Shown in pieces: positions 1 to 5,842 of a DNA stretch of 11,748 bases. The position numbers and the translations under genes are program-made. The notes under the pieces are model-generated. The model had not been told where the DNA came from. It ran no database searches and was given only the letters and a program-made list of their open reading frames with translations. The DNA comes from CAZZDA01 sp964652585 (GTDB taxonomy: Bacteria > Patescibacteriota > Patescibacteriia > UBA1544). How positions within the stretch are numbered: position 1 is the stretch's first letter; every line of letters starts with the position of its first letter. The stretch spans positions 1 to 11,748 of the forward strand of contig CAZZDA010000033.1 of assembly GCA_964652585.1 (NCBI GenBank). Reading direction: 5' to 3'.

Positions 1-48
1 TCTCTTTAGCATACAAATGGTAGTATACCAGATTGTTTGCTAGTCTAG

Positions 49-237
49 AGCCTTCGGTATTACAGCGGCGGGAAAAAGATAGAATCAATGGCGTATGATC
101 AACCTCTTACTGAATCAGCTTATATCATTATGTCAAAGCCATTCTATAATGTTGCCAACTTCCCTCCGGTAATAGCGGAACGATTGTATATTGTGTATGA
201 AGGGGAGTCAATTATTTTACTCCGTTTTGATTATTAA
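49..237 (+). pseudogene. 3' remnant of a gene, possibly membrane glycosyltransferase-like; in-frame TAG codons upstream
   Basis: An open frame runs from 49 to a TAA at 235-237 and reads like real protein (SLRYYSGGKKIES, then YIIMSKPFYN, ending IILLRFDY). The same frame upstream of the TAG at 46-48 still reads plausibly (GSIPDCLLV) until another TAG at 7-9, so the gene seems to continue leftward but is interrupted. The earliest ATG in the open part is at 88, giving only 49 residues, with no SD. The YYSGG...KI pattern is loosely reminiscent of the soluble C-terminal tail of GT39/ArnT-type glycosyltransferases; this is a weak resemblance and not an identification. It could instead be a short intact gene starting at 88, or sequencing errors could have created the stops. 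Confidence 0.35.
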
Positions 238-255
238 GACGAATAATGATATTGT
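227..255 (+). promoter_or_regulatory. Putative promoter of the transketolase-half gene
   Basis: TTGATT at 227-232, a 17-nt spacer, and TATTGT at 250-255 with an upstream TG (extended -10). Transcription would start near 262, about 5 nt before the ATG at 267, giving an almost leaderless mRNA. It overlaps the end of the upstream frame. Assigned by motif only. Confidence 0.4.
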
Positions 256-266
256 AAAGAGAGAAT

Positions 267-1259
267 ATGTCATATCTCGTAAAAAACATTTTAGCAAAGG
301 ATATTGCAACAGCCGCAACACGCTCTGGTTTTGGCGAGGGTTTGGTTGAAGCTGCGAAAAAGAACAAAAATATTGTAGGATTGTGCGGCGATCTGACCGA
401 ATCTACCAAAATGGATGCGTTTGCAAAAGCATATCCTGAACGTTTTATTGAATGCGGGGTGGCTGAGCAAAATATGGCAGGAGTAGCGGCAGGACTCGCT
501 CTTACCGGTAAAATTCCTTTTATGGCGAGCTATGCCGCTTTTTCCCCGGGAAGAAACTGGGGTCAAATACGCGTGTCGGTATGTTATCAGAATGCTAATG
601 TGAAGATCGTTGGGTCACATGCAGGACTTTCAGTAGGGCCGGACGGCGCGACACATCAAGCATTGGAAGATATCGCGCTCACACGCGTGCTGCCCAATAT
701 GACCGTGGTAGTGCCGTGCGATAAAGAACAGGCCAAATATGCCACACTCGCTCTAGCGGCGCACAAAGGTCCTGCATATCTGCGATTAACGCGCAGTGAT
801 ACGCCTGTCTTTACGACATTAAAAACACCTTTTATACTTGGAAAGATAGATACCTATAGAAAAGGAAGAGATATCACACTTATTGCCGCAGGACCCATAC
901 TTTATGAAGCGCTCTATGCCGCGGAATTGCTTTCACAGCGTTATAAGATAGAGGCGCGCGTACTCAATTGCCACACCATTAAGCCGCTAGATGCAGCTAC
1001 TCTCACTCGTGCCGCGCGTGAAACCGGAGCTATCGTCATCGTAGAAGAACATCAAATTGCCGGCGGTTTGGGGAGTGCCGTTGCGGAAGCGGTGAGTGAG
1101 AGCACTCCTGTCCCTATAAAGCGAGTAGGTGTGAAGGATAGTTTTGGAGAGTCGGGAAAATCGGAAGAATTGATGAAAAAGTACAAATTAACAAGAGGAG
1201 AAATTGTACAGCAAGCGCTGAAAGCTATAAACATGAAGCATAAAACTCATAACTCATAA
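267..1259 (+). CDS. tkt: Transketolase, C-terminal subunit (split transketolase)
   Basis: This 330-residue protein corresponds to the pyrimidine-binding and C-terminal domains of transketolase, which moves two-carbon ketol units between sugar phosphates in the non-oxidative pentose phosphate pathway, using thiamine diphosphate in the cytoplasm. Visible marks are GVAEQNM at residues 64-70, with Glu67 as the likely glutamate that activates the cofactor, and the SHAGLSVGPDGATHQ region that follows. A typical transketolase is about 630-660 residues; the missing half, with the GDG pyrophosphate-binding motif, is normally a separate gene just upstream in split systems. The 1-237 region does not encode it. 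DXS and pyruvate dehydrogenase E1-beta are related folds, but the motifs fit transketolase best. The start is supported by AGAGAG shortly before the ATG. The last seven residues (KHKTHNS) come from a 7-bp tandem repeat. Confidence 0.9.
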   Translation: MSYLVKNILAKDIATAATRSGFGEGLVEAAKKNKNIVGLCGDLTESTKMDAFAKAYPERFIECGVAEQNMAGVAAGLALTGKIPFMASYAAFSPGRNWGQIRVSVCYQNANVKIVGSHAGLSVGPDGATHQALEDIALTRVLPNMTVVVPCDKEQAKYATLALAAHKGPAYLRLTRSDTPVFTTLKTPFILGKIDTYRKGRDITLIAAGPILYEALYAAELLSQRYKIEARVLNCHTIKPLDAATLTRAARETGAIVIVEEHQIAGGLGSAVAEAVSESTPVPIKRVGVKDSFGESGKSEELMKKYKLTRGEIVQQALKAINMKHKTHNS

Positions 1260-1267
1260 CTCATAAC
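1245..1267 (+). repeat. 7-bp tandem repeat (ACTCATA x3) overlapping the transketolase stop
   Basis: Three exact copies of ACTCATA run from 1245 to 1265. The gene's TAA stop (1257-1259) lies inside the array. The last unit, CATAAC at 1262-1267, can pair with GTTATG at 1277-1282 to form a 6-bp hairpin. A repeat with the same period and a related unit ends the next gene. Confidence 0.75.
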
Positions 1268-1289
1268 CTTTTCTGTGTTATGGGTTCCA

Positions 1290-1309
1290 AGTTCTAAGCT
1301 GCGAGAACT
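1290..1309 (+). promoter_or_regulatory. Hairpin abutting the start codon of the sugar kinase
   Basis: AGTTCT (1290-1295) and AGAACT (1304-1309) are perfect inverted repeats separated by 8 nt, ending exactly before the ATG at 1310. No convincing SD is present, and a folded hairpin here could affect initiation. Whether it does anything is unknown. Confidence 0.35.
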
Positions 1310-2290
1310 ATGTACGATATTATAACCATTGGCGATACCACGCTTGATACGTTTATGCGGATTCCGCGTGGAAGTGCCGAGCGCGTCAACAAAAATAATG
1401 CATACCAACTTTGCGTTCCGTTTGGCGACAAAGTTCCCATAGATTACTGCAAGCAGTCGACAGGAGGTAATGCGGCAAATGTGGCTGTCGGTTCGGTACA
1501 GCTAGGACTTAAGACGGCTATTTATACGGTTTTGGGTAGCGGTTATATTGGAAAGCTTGCACACGAACAACTCGTGACAAGAGGGGTGGCGGAAAGATTG
1601 ATAATACATCAAAGAAACAGCAGAACGAATGCGGCAACCATTCTCAACTATAAAGGCGAGCGAACGATTTTTTCCTTCCATGAGGAAAGAGCATATACCT
1701 TGCCAAAACTGCAAAAAACAGCATGGATATATCTCACCTCGGTTGGTAAAAATTTTCAAACACTCTATCGCGATGTGCTGGTGCAAGCCCGATATCAAAA
1801 AGCGAAGATTGTACTCAATCCTGGGTCCCGACAAATAGCAATGGGTATAAAAACACTTGCAAAAACACTGAGTGGCGTTGAAGTGCTCGTGCTGAATCAA
1901 CAAGAAGCCGAAAAACTTGTTGGCAAAAAGCCAAAAGACCTGTTGCTTTGTAAGGCACTTGCGCGATATGGACCCAAAGTAGTGGTGCTTACCGATGGAC
2001 TCAAAGGAACGCTGCTTTATGATGGTGAGCGGTTGCTTCACTGCGGAATATATCGTGTGAAAACAATTGCGCAAACAGGGGCAGGAGACGCATTTTCCGC
2101 AGGATTTGTCGCCGCACTTGCTAATGGGCATACACTTGAGGATGCGTTGCACTGGGGCGCGGCAAATGCTGCGTCGGTGGTGCAACAGATTGGTGCTCAA
2201 GAAGGTTTGTTAAGTGCGCGGAATATGGAGAACTTTTTTCGTACACATCAAATGCCGAAGATCACAAAACACAAAACACATAACACATAA
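1310..2290 (+). CDS. PfkB-family carbohydrate/nucleoside kinase
   Basis: A 326-residue cytoplasmic kinase of the ribokinase (PfkB) superfamily, transferring the ATP gamma-phosphate to a sugar or nucleoside hydroxyl. The N-terminal strand IITIGDTTLD leads to the substrate-side signature TGGNAANVA (51-59). NQQE at 196-199 is the NXXE magnesium/phosphate motif, and TGAGDAFSAGF around 256-266 is the second PfkB signature, with Asp260 as the likely catalytic base. Length is normal for the family. The substrate cannot be read from the sequence; adenosine, ribose and fructose-6-phosphate-like substrates are all possible. It lies 50 nt after the transketolase half, so the two may be cotranscribed in pentose or nucleoside sugar metabolism. 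The start is canonical for the fold although no SD is seen. The C-terminal KITKHKTHNT is encoded by a 7-bp tandem repeat. Confidence 0.9.
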   Translation: MYDIITIGDTTLDTFMRIPRGSAERVNKNNAYQLCVPFGDKVPIDYCKQSTGGNAANVAVGSVQLGLKTAIYTVLGSGYIGKLAHEQLVTRGVAERLIIHQRNSRTNAATILNYKGERTIFSFHEERAYTLPKLQKTAWIYLTSVGKNFQTLYRDVLVQARYQKAKIVLNPGSRQIAMGIKTLAKTLSGVEVLVLNQQEAEKLVGKKPKDLLLCKALARYGPKVVVLTDGLKGTLLYDGERLLHCGIYRVKTIAQTGAGDAFSAGFVAALANGHTLEDALHWGAANAASVVQQIGAQEGLLSARNMENFFRTHQMPKITKHKTHNT

Positions 2291-2293
2291 CAC
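2263..2293 (+). repeat. 7-bp tandem repeat (CACAAAA x2, CACATAA x2) overlapping the kinase stop
   Basis: Four consecutive 7-mers, CACAAAA twice then CACATAA twice, followed by a partial CAC. The TAA stop of the kinase (2288-2290) is the end of the fourth unit. The period and the CATAA core match the array at the end of the transketolase gene, and both arrays encode the same C-terminal HKTHN. Confidence 0.75.
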
Positions 2294-2300
2294 GGAACAT

Positions 2301-2328
2301 ATGTCATTCCCGCGCAAGCGAGAATCCA
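2301..2328 (+). repeat. REP-like palindromic element (GTCATTCCCGC...)
   Basis: ATTCCCGC (2306-2313), loop GCAA, and GCGAGAAT (2318-2325) form an imperfect 8-bp stem with one mismatch, inside the phrase GTCATTCCCGCGCAAGCG. This closely resembles a widespread dispersed bacterial palindrome with the core ATTCCCGC...GCGGGAAT (the type seen as dRS3 in Neisseria). A partial second GTCATTCC occurs at 2354-2361. Only one full copy is in this window. Confidence 0.6.
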
Positions 2329-2381
2329 TTCTTTTCTTGATTTGTAATTCTTTGTCATTCCACATTCGTGTTTTTAACAAC

Positions 2382-2409
2382 TGTTCAGTGAATTTATATT
2401 TGCTATTAT
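2382..2409 (+). promoter_or_regulatory. Putative extended -10 promoter of the phosphatase gene
   Basis: TG-C-TATTAT at 2401-2409 is a good extended -10; a poor -35 (TGTTCA, 2382-2387) lies 16 nt upstream. Transcription would start near 2416, downstream of the first possible ATG at 2408. This favours the in-frame ATG at 2432 as the true start. Confidence 0.4.
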
Positions 2410-2431
2410 GCAATCAAAAAATCACGTCAAA

Positions 2432-2860
2432 ATGGAGTATAATCAAATAACATCCTACATCTTCTTGGGTACGAATCAGTGCTGTGGCGTGCATTTTGGC
2501 AAGCTGATCAAACTTGGTGTGGACGCGGATGTGGATTTGGAAGGTGTGCAGCGTAAGGAGCGCCCGCATAAAACCGCTATGTATGTGTGGCTTCCGACGC
2601 GCGATAAGACAGCGCCAACGCAAGCGCAGCTTTTAGTAGGTGCAAAGTTTTTGAAAGGCTGTGTACTTTCACGCACCAAGGTGTATGTGCATTGCAAATA
2701 CGGTCATGGACGTTCGCCAACGCTCGTGGCGGCATATTTTATACTTGTTGGGCTAAGCGTAGAGCAGGCGCTTGAGAAAATCAAGGAAAAACGACCGGAA
2801 ATTCATCTCACACCTACTCAGATACAAGCGCTCAAACGTTTTGTAAAGTATTTGCGGTAG
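2432..2860 (+). CDS. Dual-specificity-type protein phosphatase (HCx5R)
   Basis: This small cytoplasmic protein (142 residues from the ATG at 2432) carries the cysteine-phosphatase signature VHCKYGHGRSPT. Cys88 is the nucleophile that forms the phosphocysteine intermediate, and Arg94 closes the HCx5R phosphate loop. Asp58 in LPTRDKT is the probable general acid. The opening ITSYIFLGT matches the start of the dual-specificity phosphatase fold, and the total length is that of a bare catalytic domain. Substrates could be phosphotyrosine/serine/threonine proteins or a phosphorylated small molecule; the sequence does not decide. An in-frame ATG at 2408 would add eight residues but sits inside the likely -10 element. 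No SD is visible for either start. The gene ends in tandem TAG TAG and is followed by a terminator hairpin, suggesting a single-gene unit. Confidence 0.85.
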   Translation: MEYNQITSYIFLGTNQCCGVHFGKLIKLGVDADVDLEGVQRKERPHKTAMYVWLPTRDKTAPTQAQLLVGAKFLKGCVLSRTKVYVHCKYGHGRSPTLVAAYFILVGLSVEQALEKIKEKRPEIHLTPTQIQALKRFVKYLR

Positions 2861-2880
2861 TAGCCGGCGGTACTGAATAA

Positions 2881-2907
2881 AAAACCAAGCATAAAATACT
2901 TGGTTTT
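2881..2907 (+). terminator. Bidirectional-type Rho-independent terminator after the phosphatase gene
   Basis: AAAACCAAG (2881-2889) and CTTGGTTTT (2899-2907) form a perfect 9-bp stem with a 9-nt loop. On the plus strand the TTTT of the right arm acts as the U-tract. The opposite strand has a better run of six T, but no minus-strand gene is nearby. Confidence 0.65.
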
Positions 2908-2963
2908 CTGTTGTTTGACGGTTTCCGGCTTTCGGCGCCCGGCCTTCGGAATGAGTTATCCAC

Positions 2964-2991
2964 TGGACAACACAACATCTTGTGGTATACT
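2964..2991 (+). promoter_or_regulatory. nrdJ promoter
   Basis: TGGACA at 2964-2969 (5/6 match to TTGACA), a 16-nt spacer, and TATACT at 2986-2991 preceded by TG-G (extended -10). The expected start is near 2998, leaving a leader of about 50 nt before the ATG at 3049. The first NrdR-like box exactly fills the spacer. Confidence 0.65.
2970..2985 (+). promoter_or_regulatory. NrdR-like box 1 (in the promoter spacer)
   Basis: ACACAACATCTTGTGG matches 13 of 16 positions of the NrdR-box pattern ACACWATATATWGTGT known from ribonucleotide reductase promoters. It fills the gap between -35 and -10, so a bound NrdR would block RNA polymerase. Its centre lies 33 bp from that of box 2, about three helical turns, close to the usual spacing of paired boxes. 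Confidence 0.6.
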
Positions 2992-3002
2992 CCTTGTGGA
3001 TA

Positions 3003-3018
3003 CCACTATATATTGTGT
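3003..3018 (+). promoter_or_regulatory. NrdR-like box 2 (downstream of the transcription start)
   Basis: CCACTATATATTGTGT matches 15 of 16 positions of the NrdR-box pattern and is nearly palindromic. It lies just after the predicted transcription start, so repression of nrdJ by NrdR at high dATP is expected. The nrdR gene itself is not in this window. Confidence 0.7.
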
Positions 3019-3048
3019 TCATCATTTTTTAATAATCTTATTTTCCTT

Positions 3049-5406
3049 ATGATACCGGGACAGAACAAACAAGAACTTGACCAAAAAACCTTAACATGGT
3101 TTGAGGGCGATGAGTTGCGAGCTCGCGTCTATCAAGAAAAATACGCTCTGAAAGACATGAGCGGCGATCGTGTAGAATCTCTTCCAACCGAGATGTGGCG
3201 GCGCGTGGCGCATGAGATAGCGACGGCTGAGAATATCTCTGACAAGCAAAAAGAATGGGAAGAAAATTTTTATTGGCTTTTGGAGGATTTTCGTTTTGTG
3301 CCGGGGGGTAGAATTCTCTTTGGTGCGGGACAAGAGCGTAAAACAACGCTACTCAATTGTTATGTAATCCCAATGAAGACAGACTCCATTGAGAGTATTT
3401 TTGATTGGTGCAAAGAAGCCGCGCGCACTTATAGTTATGGAGGCGGTGTCGGCGGTGACATCGGTGTTTTAAGACCAAAAGGCGCGCCTGTTAATAATTC
3501 AGCCATTGTTTCTACCGGCTCGGTGTCTTTTATGGATGTTATGTCGGTAACAACCGGCACCATCGGGCAGGCCGGCAGGCGCGGAGCGCTTATGATCACC
3601 ATGCCGGTTGATCATCCTGATATTGAAGAATTTATTATGGTGAAGCGTAATTTGGATAAAGTGCGCTTTGCCAATATTTCGGTGCGCGTCACGGATGAGT
3701 TTATGGAAGCGGTTGAGAATGATACCGATTTTGAGCTGAAGTTTGTCAACAAAAAGGTTGATGTGCGGAAAACCATACGCGCGCGTGATCTTTGGGAGAC
3801 CTTGGTTGAATCTGCGCATGGACACGCAGAGCCCGGACTTCTTTTTTGGAGCCAGATGGAGAAATATTCTACCACACAATATAATGGCATGGAAATTCTT
3901 TCTACCAATCCTTGTTCGGAAATTCCGCTTGACCCATACGGTTGTTGCTGTTTGGGGAGCTTGAATTTGGCAAAATTTGTAAATAATCCTTTTATGAGCG
4001 ATGCGGGACTTGATTGGGATCGAATGGAAAAGGCGTTACGATACGGCACTCGCTTTTTAGATAATGTATTGACTTACAATGAAGATAAGCACGCGTTGGA
4101 AGAACAAAAACTCGCCTCGCGACGCTCACGCCGTATCGGTGTTGGTTTTATGGGTCTTGGCGATATGCTCATTCAGCTAAAACTCAAATACGATTCTGAA
4201 GAAGCAATTGCGTTTATTGATACGCTTTTTGATTGGATGAAGAATATTGTCTATGACGAGAGTGTGAATTTAGCTCAAGAAAAAGGCACATTTGAAGCGT
4301 GGGATAAAGAGAAGCACATGAGCCAACCGTTTTTACAAGAACGAGTACATGCAAAAGTGCTTGCGCGCATAGAGCAGCACGGTCTTCGCAATGCCGCGCT
4401 TCTCACCATTCCTCCAACAGGGAGTATTGCCATGCTTGCCGGAACCACTTCCGGTGTTGAGCCGATATTCGCGCTGTCCTATACGCGCAGATCCGAATCG
4501 CTCTCACAGGAATTTTTTAAAGTCTATCATCCGCTTGTCAAACAGTATATGGAGCAGGAAGGATTGGAGGACGAAGAACAGTTGCCGGAATTTTTTGTTA
4601 CTTCGCATCAAATTGATCCTTATATGCGAGTGAAGATGCAGGCTGCCATGCAGAAACACATTGATCATGCAATTTCTTCTACCATCAATTTACCGGAAGA
4701 TATCAGCGTAGAAGAGGTAAAAAATATTTATTTCCAAGCTTGGAAGCTCGGGTGCAAGGGTATGACAGTATATCGTGAAGGATCGCGCGAGGGTATTTTA
4801 CTGACTGATGAGAAAGTCGCGGAGCAGGAGAAAGGAACAGAAGAGGTACAAGTAGAAGCGCCATCCGCGGTACAAGAGGAAACACATTTGCATCTTGAGG
4901 ATATGGGCAATGGAAAAGGTAAAGGTCAGGTGACGAATGACCAAGAGATATTTGACAGGGACGATCACTTGGTGCTCACGGGGAAAACAGCGAAATTTAA
5001 AATGCAGCAAGGGAGTATTTATATTACAGCAAATCACAACAGCCGTTCAGATCAACTGCAAGAAGTGTTTGTAACTATTGGTAAATCAGGAAGTGAAGAA
5101 AAAGCGTATGCGGACGCTATAGGAAGATTGATCAGCCTCTACCTGCAGCACGGCGGCGGTACGGAAGAGGTGGTACATACGCTCAAAGGCATTAAGGGAC
5201 GATATAATAGCTGGTATCAAGGAAGGCAGCTGCACTCGGTACCGGATGCGGTGGCAAAAGCATTGGAAATGTTTGAACAGAGCGCGACGCCTGTGCGTGA
5301 GACATCTCCGCTTTTTGAGATATGTCCGAAATGTGATCAGCAAAGCGTGGTCAGCGAGAATGGCTGTTATAATTGTAAGAGTTGCGGGTATACCAAGTGT
5401 GAGTGA
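3049..5406 (+). CDS. nrdJ: Class II adenosylcobalamin-dependent ribonucleotide reductase
   Basis: This 785-residue cytoplasmic enzyme reduces ribonucleotides to deoxyribonucleotides using a thiyl radical generated from adenosylcobalamin, without oxygen or a partner radical subunit. The N-terminal redox cysteine is Cys104 (LLNCYVIP). The radical-site cysteine is Cys289 in STNPCSEIP. The second redox cysteine is probably Cys300 in YGCCCLGS, at the expected +11 spacing. PPTGSIAMLAGTTSGVEP is the family's phosphate-binding stretch. A TSCPD-type domain follows (roughly residues 600-735), then a C-terminal cysteine tail with CPKC, CYNC and CGYTKC, suited to a zinc ribbon and to relaying electrons from thioredoxin-like donors. 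No N-terminal ATP-cone is apparent. The frame is open upstream to 2911, but the promoter and NrdR-like boxes lie in that stretch, so the ATG at 3049 is the start; it lacks an SD. The adenosyltransferase downstream can supply the cofactor. Confidence 0.95.
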   Translation: MIPGQNKQELDQKTLTWFEGDELRARVYQEKYALKDMSGDRVESLPTEMWRRVAHEIATAENISDKQKEWEENFYWLLEDFRFVPGGRILFGAGQERKTTLLNCYVIPMKTDSIESIFDWCKEAARTYSYGGGVGGDIGVLRPKGAPVNNSAIVSTGSVSFMDVMSVTTGTIGQAGRRGALMITMPVDHPDIEEFIMVKRNLDKVRFANISVRVTDEFMEAVENDTDFELKFVNKKVDVRKTIRARDLWETLVESAHGHAEPGLLFWSQMEKYSTTQYNGMEILSTNPCSEIPLDPYGCCCLGSLNLAKFVNNPFMSDAGLDWDRMEKALRYGTRFLDNVLTYNEDKHALEEQKLASRRSRRIGVGFMGLGDMLIQLKLKYDSEEAIAFIDTLFDWMKNIVYDESVNLAQEKGTFEAWDKEKHMSQPFLQERVHAKVLARIEQHGLRNAALLTIPPTGSIAMLAGTTSGVEPIFALSYTRRSESLSQEFFKVYHPLVKQYMEQEGLEDEEQLPEFFVTSHQIDPYMRVKMQAAMQKHIDHAISSTINLPEDISVEEVKNIYFQAWKLGCKGMTVYREGSREGILLTDEKVAEQEKGTEEVQVEAPSAVQEETHLHLEDMGNGKGKGQVTNDQEIFDRDDHLVLTGKTAKFKMQQGSIYITANHNSRSDQLQEVFVTIGKSGSEEKAYADAIGRLISLYLQHGGGTEEVVHTLKGIKGRYNSWYQGRQLHSVPDAVAKALEMFEQSATPVRETSPLFEICPKCDQQSVVSENGCYNCKSCGYTKCE

Positions 5407-5418
5407 CGTTCGCACTAC

Positions 5419-5554
5419 CTGTTTCAAAGGCACGTTACAATCCCCAGCGAGAATTTTCACTCTCGTGTATCCTCATTCCTCTCCGACTATCCGCCAGCTG
5501 GCGGAATCGGAGAGACCATGCTCATTTCGGATACACGACGGCCTTTGAAAACAG
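5419..5554. ncRNA. Candidate structured RNA or foldback element (unidentified)
   Basis: This 136-nt gene-free segment is organised as nested inverted repeats. The outer stem pairs 5419-5431 (CTGTTTCAAAGGC) with 5541-5554 (GCCTTTGAAAACAG) over 13 bp with one bulged A. Inside it, CGTGTATCC (5464-5472) pairs perfectly with GGATACACG (5529-5537). An apical hairpin pairs CTCTCCGA (5479-5486) with TCGGAGAG (5507-5514) around the palindrome CCGCCAGCTGGCGG (5491-5504). A small side hairpin, CGAGA/TCTCG (5448-5465), competes with the middle stem. No convincing start codon or protein frame fits. It lies between nrdJ and the cobalamin adenosyltransferase, but I see no B12-box, so it is not a recognisable cobalamin riboswitch. 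It may be an RNA of either strand or a MITE-like repeat with long inverted ends. Confidence 0.45.
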
Positions 5555-5696
5555 TAAAGCTCACTAGAAGTGAATAAAAAAATCACACAACTCCGAACGG
5601 CTCTTACAAATATATAACTCACTAAAAATACAAAAAAGTAAAATCCTTGTCGTGCCGAAAAAGGTAAAACAGAAGTAAAAAAGCTGCAGCCGCTTG

Positions 5697-5736
5697 CCCC
5701 GTACCAAACAAAGTGAAACAAAGCTTTGGTACGGGG
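5697..5736. repeat. Perfect 12-bp inverted repeat
   Basis: CCCCGTACCAAA (5697-5708) and TTTGGTACGGGG (5725-5736) are perfect inverted copies around a 16-nt A-rich loop. Neither strand has a T-run after the stem, so it is not a standard terminator. Its role is unknown. Confidence 0.6.
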
Positions 5737-5759
5737 TAACAAAACAGATATTCCCTTGG

Positions 5760-5782
5760 CACCCCTCCCAAAAAGAGGGGTG
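5760..5782 (+). repeat. GC-rich hairpin upstream of the adenosyltransferase gene
   Basis: CACCCCTC (5760-5767) and GAGGGGTG (5775-5782) form a perfect 8-bp stem with loop CCAAAAA. A related CCCC...GAGGGGTTGTG element overlaps the end of the following gene, so the gene is flanked by similar hairpins. Confidence 0.55.
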
Positions 5783-5792
5783 TTGTGGGAAA

Positions 5793-5822
5793 AGAGTTAA
5801 CTCTTGAATTAACTCTAGAGTT
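5793..5822 (+). promoter_or_regulatory. Overlapping AACTC/GAGTT palindromes before the adenosyltransferase gene
   Basis: AGAGTTAA (5793-5800) and TTAACTCT (5809-5816) are perfect inverted repeats, and the palindrome AACTCTAGAGTT (5811-5822) overlaps the second arm. The cluster ends 20 nt before the ATG at 5843 and looks like an operator or promoter-proximal site. I could not place a convincing -35/-10 pair around it. Confidence 0.4.
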
Positions 5823-5842
5823 ACATAAGTATTTCTTTAGGT

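Noticed and set aside
1502..2200. A 232-codon open frame on the minus strand
   Set aside because: It lies wholly opposite the well-supported PfkB kinase, has cysteine- and histidine-rich composition typical of an antisense shadow, and has no promoter or SD.
2956..3003. Replication origin from two DnaA-box-like sites
   Set aside because: There are only two imperfect boxes, within an nrdJ promoter, with no dnaA or dnaN gene and no unwinding element; a regulatory role is more likely.
5473..5742. Minus-strand open frame of 89 codons in the gene-free region
   Set aside because: It runs through the foldback structure and A-rich sequence, lacks an SD or promoter, and its residues do not resemble a folded protein.
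5407..5842. Cobalamin riboswitch before the adenosyltransferase
   Set aside because: The context is right and the region is structured, but I find no B12-box or the other conserved core segments of cobalamin riboswitches on either strand.
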